From SURF-32 sp964648365 (lineage in GTDB: Bacteria; Planctomycetota; Phycisphaerae; UBA1845): 19,116 nucleotides of DNA. Each line of letters opens with the position of its first letter. The stretch's first letter is position 1. The notes beneath the pieces were generated by a model. It had not been told where the DNA came from. It searched no databases and saw only the letters and a list, made by a program, of their open reading frames with translations. Below, one piece after another: positions 5,297 through 12,918 of the stretch. Position numbers and translations under genes: made by a program. The stretch is taken from contig CAZYLK010000117.1 of the NCBI GenBank assembly GCA_964648365.1, forward strand, positions 1 to 19,116, in the 5' to 3' direction.

Positions 5297-6918
5297 GGTG
5301 TGGCTCCACGAGCCGCGGGCTGGACGCATACGGGGCCGTCGGGACGGACTGCCGAGCCGTCTGCCGGTGGTGCGGCCGTGCGCACGGTTCGCGACGTCAG
5401 GTCGGCCCGTCGGGCGTCGAGCACGTGCAGGAAGGTTCTGGTGAACATCAACCGCGCCAGCTTGCCGGTCTGACCGGCGGCGCGGTGAATCTCGTCGATA
5501 CGGTCGGACAGTTCGGCGGGCCGGTTGGGCGCTGCCAGCCGCTCGGCCAGGGTCGGCCCGTCCAGCGCGAACTCCAGGTCGGTCATCGCCGCCGCTTCGC
5601 GGGCGCCCTCCAGAAGCATCGTGACGCGATAGCGGCGTTCGCGCTCGCTGAGCGGCCCGAGCAACCGTTTTTCCTCGGAATCGACGCGGTGTTCGATGAA
5701 CCGCATCAGCGCGTCGCCCTCAAGCTGCCGCCCCCTTTCCAGCCAGTCGATCATCCGTGTGCTCACGTCCGCCTGCCCGATGCGCACCGGGTCGCGAAGG
5801 TTGGGCTTGCCCTTGAAGCAGACGACGAACTCATCCAGCACGCGGCGTTGCCCCGGCGTCAGCAGGCGCATGGCGGCGTCTTCCAACCCGCGGAGCGCCC
5901 GGTCGAACTGCGCATCTTGCGCGCCGTGATCTTTGGGCTGACCCGCGGCGCGCACGGCCGCCTGATTCGCCTGCACCCGCAACGCCCGTCGGGCGATGTC
6001 CGCCAGGCCGCGGACTTGCGACAACTCCAGGTTCAGCCCGTTGAGCAGGTTCCAACCCTGGATTTCGTGCTTGAGGGCAAGCACCGCTTCAGCGTCGGCT
6101 TCGTAGCGGGCACGGGGGTACTCGCGCGTCCCAACGGTGGCGACCCGCTGCGCCGTCAGGACGATCGCGGGCTTGTGCGTGCCCAGTTCGCGGTAGATCA
6201 GGTCCGCGGCCCCCGGCGCCAGCAGATAACGGCCGACCGGACCGCAGCGCGGGTTTTGAAACTCACGAATCTCCTCGGCCTCGTCGCGGACGGCGTCGAG
6301 GAGCCGTTCCTGGACTGTGTTGCGCTCGTCGGACGCGCGCGATGGCGATTTGCCGCCCGATGGGATGACGGCCGGACCACGATGCGGTCGATTCCGCGCG
6401 GCGCCGTCATGCTTCTGAATCAGCGAAGCCCGGTCAACCTTGTAGGCATCCGCCAGCGCGCGCTGTCGCGCGGTCAGGACGTCCTTCAGGATCGCCTGTT
6501 CGATCTCGACCCGAGCAGCGTCGAGCGCCAGTTCCGCGCTTTTGATCGCCTCGTGCGCGGCCGCAGCGCGGTCTTCGACGGCCGGGTCGATTCCGACGTT
6601 GCGTCGCTTCTGATCGCGATAGGCAGAGTAAGCCGCGGCGGCCTCGCCGAAGCGTGCTTTCGAGGCGGCATAGTCTTCGACGATCAGCCGGCAGGCGTGC
6701 TCGACGTGCGGCAGGAGCTTATCCGCCTGCGCACGGGAGAGTCGCAGCGTGTGCAGCAAGTCCCAGGCGCAGGCGACCTCCCAGTCACCGCTGCGACGTG
6801 CCTGCTCAAGGATGGAGGGGGGAACGGCCGCCGCGGCGGCCGTGGCCAGCAGCAGACCGGCGCCCAGGCCGACGCGGAATCCACCCCGCCAGAAAAGCAC
6901 ACCCACGGGCGCGCTCAT
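5293..6918 (-). CDS. Exported, mostly helical protein of unknown function with LTxxQ-like motifs
   Basis: A 541-residue protein whose first 31 residues are a Sec-type signal peptide (Arg at 11 and 15, hydrophobic GLGAGLLLATAAAAA, cleavage around AAA/VP). The rest is rich in Ala, Arg, Glu and Leu and looks helical, with charged linkers near 175-200 and 325-335. LTxxQ-like motifs recur: LSRAQ (60), LTARQ (148), LELSQ (297) and LTPGQ (353). The first half and the middle each run from an L-S-x-x-Q helix to an LTxxQ helix, suggesting an internal duplication of a Spy/CpxP-like helical unit. That is inference; I recognise no named family. It overlaps the AmrS-like gene by four bases (ATGA), so the two form an operon and may act together outside the cytoplasm. 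The ATG at 6918 has AAGGAT eight bases upstream, and an extended -10 promoter lies 67 bp upstream. Confidence 0.65.
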   Translation of the reverse strand: MSAPVGVLFWRGGFRVGLGAGLLLATAAAAAVPPSILEQARRSGDWEVACAWDLLHTLRLSRAQADKLLPHVEHACRLIVEDYAASKARFGEAAAAYSAYRDQKRRNVGIDPAVEDRAAAAHEAIKSAELALDAARVEIEQAILKDVLTARQRALADAYKVDRASLIQKHDGAARNRPHRGPAVIPSGGKSPSRASDERNTVQERLLDAVRDEAEEIREFQNPRCGPVGRYLLAPGAADLIYRELGTHKPAIVLTAQRVATVGTREYPRARYEADAEAVLALKHEIQGWNLLNGLNLELSQVRGLADIARRALRVQANQAAVRAAGQPKDHGAQDAQFDRALRGLEDAAMRLLTPGQRRVLDEFVVCFKGKPNLRDPVRIGQADVSTRMIDWLERGRQLEGDALMRFIEHRVDSEEKRLLGPLSERERRYRVTMLLEGAREAAAMTDLEFALDGPTLAERLAAPNRPAELSDRIDEIHRAAGQTGKLARLMFTRTFLHVLDARRADLTSRTVRTAAPPADGSAVRPDGPVCVQPAARGATP

Positions 6919-6926
6919 GGCCAGCG

Positions 6927-6945
6927 ATCCTTCCGGCCCGGAAGG
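6927..6945 (-). promoter_or_regulatory. Ribosome binding site inside a leader hairpin
   Basis: On the minus strand AAGGAT (6927-6932) sits eight bases before the ATG at 6918. Four of its bases belong to the 3' arm of a perfect 7-bp stem (CCTTCCG 6939-6945 paired with CGGAAGG 6929-6935, loop of three). Upstream in the same leader, two further stems compete for shared bases: GGTCGG/CCGACC (6944-6949 with 6956-6961) and GATCCC/GGGATC (6952-6957 with 6963-6968). Alternative pairing could expose or hide the site; no known riboswitch class is recognised. Confidence 0.45.
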
Positions 6946-6984
6946 TCGGCCGATCCCGACCGGGGATCTCAGCCGACTGCTTCT

Positions 6985-6993
6985 ATTATAGCA
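6985..6993 (-). promoter_or_regulatory. Extended -10 promoter for the exported protein/AmrS operon
   Basis: On the minus strand the sequence reads TGCTATAAT, a perfect sigma70-type -10 hexamer with the TG extension. A start near 6978 would give a leader of about 60 bases. There is no good -35; instead the -35 position lies in a perfect 7-bp palindrome (CCGCGCG cc CGCGCGG, 7005-7020), which could be a regulator-binding site. Confidence 0.55.
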
Positions 6994-7051
6994 CGTTTCT
7001 CCAGCCGCGCGCCCGCGCGGACGATAGGCCGATAAGGACAGCGACCCACGC

Positions 7052-7088
7052 CGGGTGTTCCGGCGGGGTCCGCCCCGCGGTCCACCCG
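7052..7088. other. Strong GC-rich hairpin in the divergent intergenic region
   Basis: CGGGTG (7052-7057) pairs with CACCCG (7083-7088). Inside it GCGGGG (7063-7068) pairs with CCCCGC (7073-7078) around a TCCG loop, with CC/GG pairs and a small internal loop between. It lies upstream of both the divergent 541-residue gene and the GT-C gene. There is no T-tract on either side, so it is not a standard terminator. It may be a REP-like palindrome or a structured leader. Confidence 0.4.
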
Positions 7089-7176
7089 CGCTTGCTCCCG
7101 GAGGCGGCCACCGACCGTGACTAGGAAGCCCAATTGGAAGGGAGTGAGGGAGTGAGGGAGTAAGGGAGTAAGGGGA

Positions 7177-7279
7177 AGAGTCAAACTTCGTGGTCTCTCT
7201 TCCCTGACTCCCTCACTCCCTCACTCCCCGATCCCTTTGTACCGGTCAAGATCGCGGGTTCTTGCGAAACATGCCGCGC
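7177..7279 (+). repeat. Dispersed 103-bp element, copy B (upstream of GT-C)
   Basis: Matches copy A (3819-3913, opposite strand) end to end with about 12 mismatches plus one extra 8-base unit. It ends 53 bp before the ATG at 7333, in the same orientation relative to its gene as copy A. Just before it, 7140-7175 consists of GGGAGTGA/GGGAGTAA units that are complementary to the CTCCCTCA units at 7201-7230 inside the element, so the whole 7140-7230 stretch can fold into a long hairpin. The remainder of the gap (6994-7140) holds the hairpins described separately and no gene. Confidence 0.8.
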
Positions 7280-7332
7280 AAATTGGCAAGAGGTTGCACC
7301 ATCCGAGTCCGGTCGCGCCCATCGACACGCCT

Positions 7333-9189
7333 ATGAATGCTGACGCCGTTACACCCACGGGCTCGAATACTGCGGAATGGGGTGGAAATGCCACCCTGCT
7401 GCCTGCGTTAGCTCGTTCCACCCCGGCGACCGAGCCGGGAATCGGGGAGACATGGCTACGTCTGCGCGGACGAGCCGGTTGGCTGCCCGTTGCGGCCGCG
7501 TCGCTCGCGGCGTGTGTCGTGTGGGCATTGCTGCCCTGGCGCTCCGCCATTCCGCCGCAGATCGAGGCGGATTATTGCTATCAACTCATCGCCGCGGAAC
7601 GATGCTTCAACGGGCTGGGGTTGACGTCTCTCCAGCCGGTCGCGCCTACGCAGCCGTGGGACTGGCAGTACGAGTGGGGGTTTTTGACCCAGTGGCCGAT
7701 CGGCTACCCGATGCTCGTGTGCGGCGTGCGGCTGTTGACGGGCTGCACCACGGTCGCCGCGGCGCAGTGGCTGGCGGTCATCGGCTGCGGGCTGGCGGTC
7801 GTCGGCTGGTTCGTCCTCGTGCGTCGCATGTTGGTCGGTGGCATCGCCTCGGTGCTGCTCGCGGCCGCGGCGGCGCTCACGTCGCTGGAAGCCGGCTCCA
7901 TACTCAATCCGAGTACCGACACCCTGCTGGCCGGGCTGCTGCCGTTTGTGCTGATGGCTGTCCTGGCCACCGTGGGGCGCTTGCGGGATCGCACACCGGC
8001 GCACGCTGACCCCGGGGCGCAAGCTCAACGCGGCACCGCCGCTGTCTATCGTTTCGCCGCCTGCGGCCTGCTGGCAGGTGGCCTGTTCTGGTTGCGTTAC
8101 GCGAGCGTCTTCGTTCCGGCCGCCGTGGGGTTGTACCTGTGCTGGCTCGTGTGGCGGCGGGAGGGCGTGCGGCGGCGCGATGTCGCGGCCTATGCCGCTG
8201 GTGCGGCACTGCCCATCGTGGCGCTGCTGATCGTCAATCGCGCTTTCGCCGCGGGCGGCTCAATCCAGTCGCAATTGAACCTCGGCGGCAGAGTCGGGTT
8301 CGCGCTGACGCCGGAACTGCCCGCCACCGCGTGGTGGATGCTGACGGACTTCGGCTACTACGACTATCGTCCGGAGGCGCACATGCTGCTGGCCCTGGCG
8401 CCGCTGGCATTGTTGGGGGCAGCGCTACTGCTGCGGCCGCTGCGGCACGCGTTCGGCGCGTCGATCAGCACACCGGCGCTGCGTCTGGGAGCGATCGTTC
8501 TAGCGGCACTGTTGGCGCTGCTTGTGGCGTCCTCCGCGCTGTTCGGAGAAAAGTACAACTACGTCGTGCTGGAGCGTTACTACCTGCCCGTGCGGCCGAT
8601 CCTGCTGGCACTGCTGGCTGCGCCGCTGCTGATGCTTCGCCGTCGGTGGCTGTCCGCGGGCGTCGGCCTGGCGGCCGTGATCGCGCTGTCGTGGACGTTG
8701 CGATACGACTGGCACCGCGCGTGGACGCGCTGGGCCGCCGCGGACCGCGAGCGGGCGCCGTCCGGCGCCTGGGCACAAGTCTTCGAGCCGGGCGCGGCGG
8801 CGATGTATGCGGAACTTGCGCGCTACGCCGGCGACGACGTGATTCTGTTCAGCAACTTTCACGATTACCTGGCCGTCGAACTCCGCGTCCCTGCTTATCC
8901 GTTGCCCACCGATCGACCGACGGCGCAGCGCTGGATCAGCGGCATCGCCTCGGCCCGCGGTCGCTCCTCCGCGGACGTGCGCGCGGTTTTCGTCATCGAC
9001 CCGGACAATCGCTGGCGCGACTACTACCTGCGGCCGCCGGGGGAAGTTATCGCGTCGCTCGACCTTGTACCCCTCTCGGTCGGGCGACCGCCGACCGAGT
9101 CACGCCTGTGGGTTCCTGCCATGCGGACAAGCTCCGGCCGGTCTGACCCTGCGGCACAACGAACCGCGCTAAACGGCGTTCCCGAATAG
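7333..9189 (+). CDS. GT-C-type integral membrane glycosyltransferase (ArnT/PMT-like)
   Basis: A 618-residue polytopic protein with about 11-12 hydrophobic segments between residues 51 and 455 and a C-terminal soluble domain (about 460-618). The first extracytoplasmic loop begins after the segment at 51-68 with PPQIEADYCYQ (E78, D80) and continues through QPWDWQYEWG and PIGYPMLV. An acidic pair in this position followed by a large loop is the hallmark of GT-C transferases, which use polyprenyl-phosphate sugars on the outer face of the membrane; the C-terminal soluble domain also fits. Acceptor and sugar are unknown. It could receive lipid-linked sugar from an enzyme like the GT2 at 2437-3696. 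The ATG at 7333 is preferred to an ATG-free upstream extension that would run into the repeat element; no clear ribosome binding site is seen. Its last 21 bases overlap the convergent methyltransferase gene. Confidence 0.7.
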   Translation: MNADAVTPTGSNTAEWGGNATLLPALARSTPATEPGIGETWLRLRGRAGWLPVAAASLAACVVWALLPWRSAIPPQIEADYCYQLIAAERCFNGLGLTSLQPVAPTQPWDWQYEWGFLTQWPIGYPMLVCGVRLLTGCTTVAAAQWLAVIGCGLAVVGWFVLVRRMLVGGIASVLLAAAAALTSLEAGSILNPSTDTLLAGLLPFVLMAVLATVGRLRDRTPAHADPGAQAQRGTAAVYRFAACGLLAGGLFWLRYASVFVPAAVGLYLCWLVWRREGVRRRDVAAYAAGAALPIVALLIVNRAFAAGGSIQSQLNLGGRVGFALTPELPATAWWMLTDFGYYDYRPEAHMLLALAPLALLGAALLLRPLRHAFGASISTPALRLGAIVLAALLALLVASSALFGEKYNYVVLERYYLPVRPILLALLAAPLLMLRRRWLSAGVGLAAVIALSWTLRYDWHRAWTRWAAADRERAPSGAWAQVFEPGAAAMYAELARYAGDDVILFSNFHDYLAVELRVPAYPLPTDRPTAQRWISGIASARGRSSADVRAVFVIDPDNRWRDYYLRPPGEVIASLDLVPLSVGRPPTESRLWVPAMRTSSGRSDPAAQRTALNGVPE

Positions 9190-10110
9190 CGGGAGCGGTT
9201 CGCTGGTGCCTGCCTTGCGCAGCCTCTTGTGAATCAGCCGAATGTACGACGGCTCGATCTCGATCCCGATGTAGGGGTAACCGAGTTGCCGGGCGGCAAC
9301 GAGGGTCGTACCAGATCCGGCAAAGGGATCCAATACGACGTTCTGCTCGCCCGGCGGCGTGAAAAGCTCGATGAGTCGGCGGATGAGTGCGATCGGCTTG
9401 ATCGTGCAATGCGTGTCGAAGGACTCTTCCGCGTCGCGGCTGTATCCCTCCAGGATGTTCGACTGAAACGAGCCGTCCGCGTTGATGGTCCGGAACGCAC
9501 CGACGCCCGTTTGTTCAATCGTCTCGACGTAATTGTTCACGAGCGGCTTCTGAAGAACGGCGATTGCCTCCCACTCGCTGCGAAAGCACGTGTGCCAGCC
9601 CTCCCAGCGGTCAGCGTCGGCATGGCCGAGCCGGGCCATCTTCTTCCGAAGGTTCAGCCCTTTGGGGATGCCGGAGTTGCGTCGATACACCAGACAATCG
9701 CGAGCGTAGAACCCGGCCTCCTCCAGTGCGACCTGGACGTGCGCAACGGTGCGCGTGCTGTTGAACACGGCGATCACTGCGCCCGCCTTGCACACGCGGA
9801 ATACCTCCCGACCCCACTCGACGCACCATTTCTGATAATCCAGTATGTTCTCGCGATTGCGCTGGTACCAGCGCTTGTTGCGGACGCCGCCGGCCAGTCC
9901 GCTGCCGTAGGGAATGTTCTTGACGAGCGTTGAACTGTCTTTGATGCGATCGACGCGCCGCCTGATCTCGGCATGATTCCAGTCGCGCCCGATGAACTCG
10001 TAATTGTAGGGCGGGTCGGTGATGCAACAGGCGACCGAATCGGCGGGGACGGTCTGGAGAACGGTGCGGCAATCGCCGGCTAGAACCTGATTCACCGCGG
10101 ATTGTTGCAT
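9169..10110 (-). CDS. Type II DNA amino-methyltransferase, beta class
   Basis: A 313-residue enzyme that transfers a methyl group from S-adenosylmethionine to the exocyclic amino group of adenine (N6) or cytosine (N4) within a recognition site. Motif IV TDPPYN (31-36) lies near the N-terminus. Motif I DPFAGSGTT (261-269) lies near the C-terminus, followed by IGIEIEP, the acidic end of the SAM-binding strand. The order IV, target-recognition region, I defines the beta class; the recognition region would be about residues 140-230. The ATG at 10110 is five bases after the stop of the nuclease gene, so the two are co-transcribed. A longer in-frame extension exists but would overlap the nuclease gene by over 200 bp and is rejected. 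N6 versus N4 and the recognition sequence cannot be read from motifs. The gene ends inside the convergent GT-C gene. Confidence 0.85.
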   Translation of the reverse strand: MQQSAVNQVLAGDCRTVLQTVPADSVACCITDPPYNYEFIGRDWNHAEIRRRVDRIKDSSTLVKNIPYGSGLAGGVRNKRWYQRNRENILDYQKWCVEWGREVFRVCKAGAVIAVFNSTRTVAHVQVALEEAGFYARDCLVYRRNSGIPKGLNLRKKMARLGHADADRWEGWHTCFRSEWEAIAVLQKPLVNNYVETIEQTGVGAFRTINADGSFQSNILEGYSRDAEESFDTHCTIKPIALIRRLIELFTPPGEQNVVLDPFAGSGTTLVAARQLGYPYIGIEIEPSYIRLIHKRLRKAGTSEPLPLFGNAV

Positions 10111-10115
10111 ACGCG

Positions 10116-10691
10116 TCACTTTCCGTCTATCACAAATTCGCCACTGCGTCGACGAGCCATCAGCCACTTGTACAGATCGAAGCCTGATAGCTGGTGAAGA
10201 TAGCCAAACGTCGCCGATCCGACAAAAACCTGCCACCCACCCCGCTCGCAAGCCCGAATTGCCGACGCCAGGCTGTCGCCGCGGAGAATCAGCAGCACCG
10301 GTCGATAGCCGCGGTCGGTCAGCCACTGCCCGTTGGCACGGAACTTCTTGAGCGTGCCCGAATCGCCGGACCCGATGCGATATTTTGTATCAATCGCGTC
10401 GCTGCCGACGCGGCAGTCACACGGCTCGTCGCTACCGGACTTCATGGGCGCTGCGTAGTCGGGGCAGTGGTGGGACAACACGCCCGTGACGAGCAGTTGC
10501 CAGCACATGCCAAGTTCTCGACCCCAATACTGGCGATGTTCGCGCTTCCGACTCGCCGTGATCCCGAAGAGGTCCATCAGCAGGTCGGGTTCCTCGTTCT
10601 CGCGGCCGTAAGTTTTGACACCGAAAGAGTCCCGGTAGGCCCGCAAGACGTCGCGGAGCCTGCCTTCCAACGATGAACCGTGCTTTGCCAA
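10116..10691 (-). CDS. Probable type II restriction endonuclease (PD-(D/E)XK)
   Basis: A 191-residue protein directly upstream of the methyltransferase, with a five-base gap. It carries a D-x8-D-x-K arrangement (D92, D101, K103; sequence SDAIDTKYR) that fits the metal-binding site of PD-(D/E)XK nucleases. The following block KYRIGSGDSGTLKKF is one I associate with restriction enzymes of this fold, without being able to name the prototype. A hydrophobic strand PVLLILRGD and a C-terminal GFDLYKWL follow. The specificity is unknown. The start is TTG at 10691: an in-frame TGA lies two codons upstream and the next ATG (residue 39) would remove conserved-looking sequence. The weak start could keep nuclease synthesis low. 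The GC of this pair appears somewhat lower than that of the exporter genes next door, consistent with horizontal acquisition. Confidence 0.6.
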   Translation of the reverse strand: MAKHGSSLEGRLRDVLRAYRDSFGVKTYGRENEEPDLLMDLFGITASRKREHRQYWGRELGMCWQLLVTGVLSHHCPDYAAPMKSGSDEPCDCRVGSDAIDTKYRIGSGDSGTLKKFRANGQWLTDRGYRPVLLILRGDSLASAIRACERGGWQVFVGSATFGYLHQLSGFDLYKWLMARRRSGEFVIDGK

Positions 10692-10858
10692 TCGTCATCT
10701 CGACCTGCAAACGACCTGCTGTCGCTGTCGACAGTCCGGCTCCGACCGGCACCATCCGGGCCGATGATAACCGCTGACCGCAGAGTTTCGACCGCCTCCG
10801 CTCACGGAACCGGCGAAGCGTACGGAATACCAGGTGCGACGCGGCGGCGGGGCAGCCC

Positions 10859-12135
10859 CTACTCATGCCGCAGCGCATCAATCGGGTGCAGAATCGCCGC
10901 CTTGAAGGCCGGGATGATGCCGAAGAAAATGCCCACGCTGGCGGAAAAGCCCAGCGCCAACGCCACCGACCACAGCGGCACGTCCACTTCGACCATCTGC
11001 GGATGGAGGGTGGCGACGTAGCAGATCGAATAGCCCAGGGCGATGCCGATCGCCCCGCCAAGCGTGCTGAGCACCACCGCCTCGGTGAGGAACTGGAGCA
11101 GGATGTCGCGCCGGCGGGCGCCGACGCTTTTTCGCAGGCCGATCTCGCGGGTGCGCTCGGTCACGGAAACGAGCATGACGTTCATGATGCCGATGCCGCC
11201 CACCAGCAGCGAAATGCTGACGATCCCCGCCAGCACCGACGTGGCGATGACGCGGACACGGCCGAACTCCTGCAGAATCTGGTCCTGCTTGAAGATGCCG
11301 AAGTCGTTGGCGTCGCCCGGGCCAAGCCCGTGCCGCGTGCGCAGCGTCCGCGTGAGCTGCGCCTCGCTTTCGGGGATCTGTGGCTCGCTCATCGCCTCGA
11401 CATAGAACGCCATGTAGTTGCGCCGCTCGGGATACATCTTCAGGGCGACCGTCCACGGGATCACCGCGATCTCGTCCTGGTTTTCCCCCATGAAGCTGCC
11501 CTTGGCCTCCAGCAGGCCCATCACCTTGAACCGTTGCGAGTCGATCAGCACGTAGTCGCCGATGATGGACTCGTCGCATTCCAGCTTGCGCAGAATCTCG
11601 CGCCCGAGCACGCACACCGGCATGGCGGCATCCACGTCCGTAGCGCTGAAGAATCGCCCCTCGTCCACGTAGAAATTGCGGATGGGCTGGAACAGCTCGC
11701 TCGAGCCGCGCACGTCCACGCCGGTAAGCTGCTGCCGGCCGTACTCGATGTTGCCGCGCAGGAACATGACCGGGGCCGTTCGGCGCGAGGCGGGCGACAG
11801 GCGGTCTACGGCGTAGATGTCTTCGACGGTCAGCTCCGCCGGGCGCAGCCACTCCCCGCGCGGGCCGCGCAGCCACTCGGGATAAACGACCATCAGGTTC
11901 GTGCCGAGATTGCGCAGAAAGTTGGTGAAATAATCGCCGAACCCCTGCGTCAGCGAGACCACCACGATGATCGACATGACGGCGATGATGATGCCCAGCA
12001 CGGTCAGCAGCGAGCGGATCTTGTTCGCCCAGATCTGCACCAGCGCCGTGAGGATGTTTCCGCCGAACGAGGCCAGCAGCGTGGGCGGGAGCGTGACGGC
12101 CGTCCATGCGAATCGCGGAATGGCGACGAGCGCTC

Positions 12136-12139
<4 letters not shown>
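10859..12139 (-). CDS. MacB/FtsX-family ABC transporter permease
   Basis: A 426-residue membrane subunit of a MacB-type mechanotransmitting exporter. The first membrane segment (about 43-62, LLTVLGIIIAVMSIIVVVS) is followed by a periplasmic MacB-PCD-like domain (about 65-295). Three C-terminal segments follow (about 298-325, 350-374, 388-410). The family signature GGIGIMNVMLVSVTERTREI, then GLRKSVGARRRDILLQFL, lies at 314-351, and the protein ends with the typical PIDALRHE. The substrate is unknown; relatives export peptides, lipoproteins or antibiotics. It is the last gene of the operon and overlaps the ATPase gene by ATGA (12136-12139), which implies tight translational coupling. Unlike E. 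coli MacB, ATPase and permease are separate polypeptides. Confidence 0.9.

Positions 12140-12914
<775 letters not shown>

Positions 12915-12918
<4 letters not shown>

Noticed and set aside
5287..7035. Long open frame opposite the exported helical protein (582 residues)
   Set aside because: No domain is seen in it, whereas the opposite frame has a signal peptide, a ribosome binding site, a promoter and an ATGA overlap with the next gene.
10111..10326. Extended N-terminus of the methyltransferase (72 extra residues)
   Set aside because: It would overlap the nuclease gene almost throughout its length, and beta-class enzymes start shortly before motif IV as the ATG at 10110 gives.
10116..10691. 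Assignment of the nuclease to the ApaLI family, with absence of GTGCAC as supporting site avoidance
   Set aside because: I found no GTGCAC in the window by eye although the other three NTGCAC forms occur, but the ApaLI catalytic region I remember looks different from SDAIDTKYR, and avoidance of one palindrome in 19 kb proves nothing. Specificity is left open.
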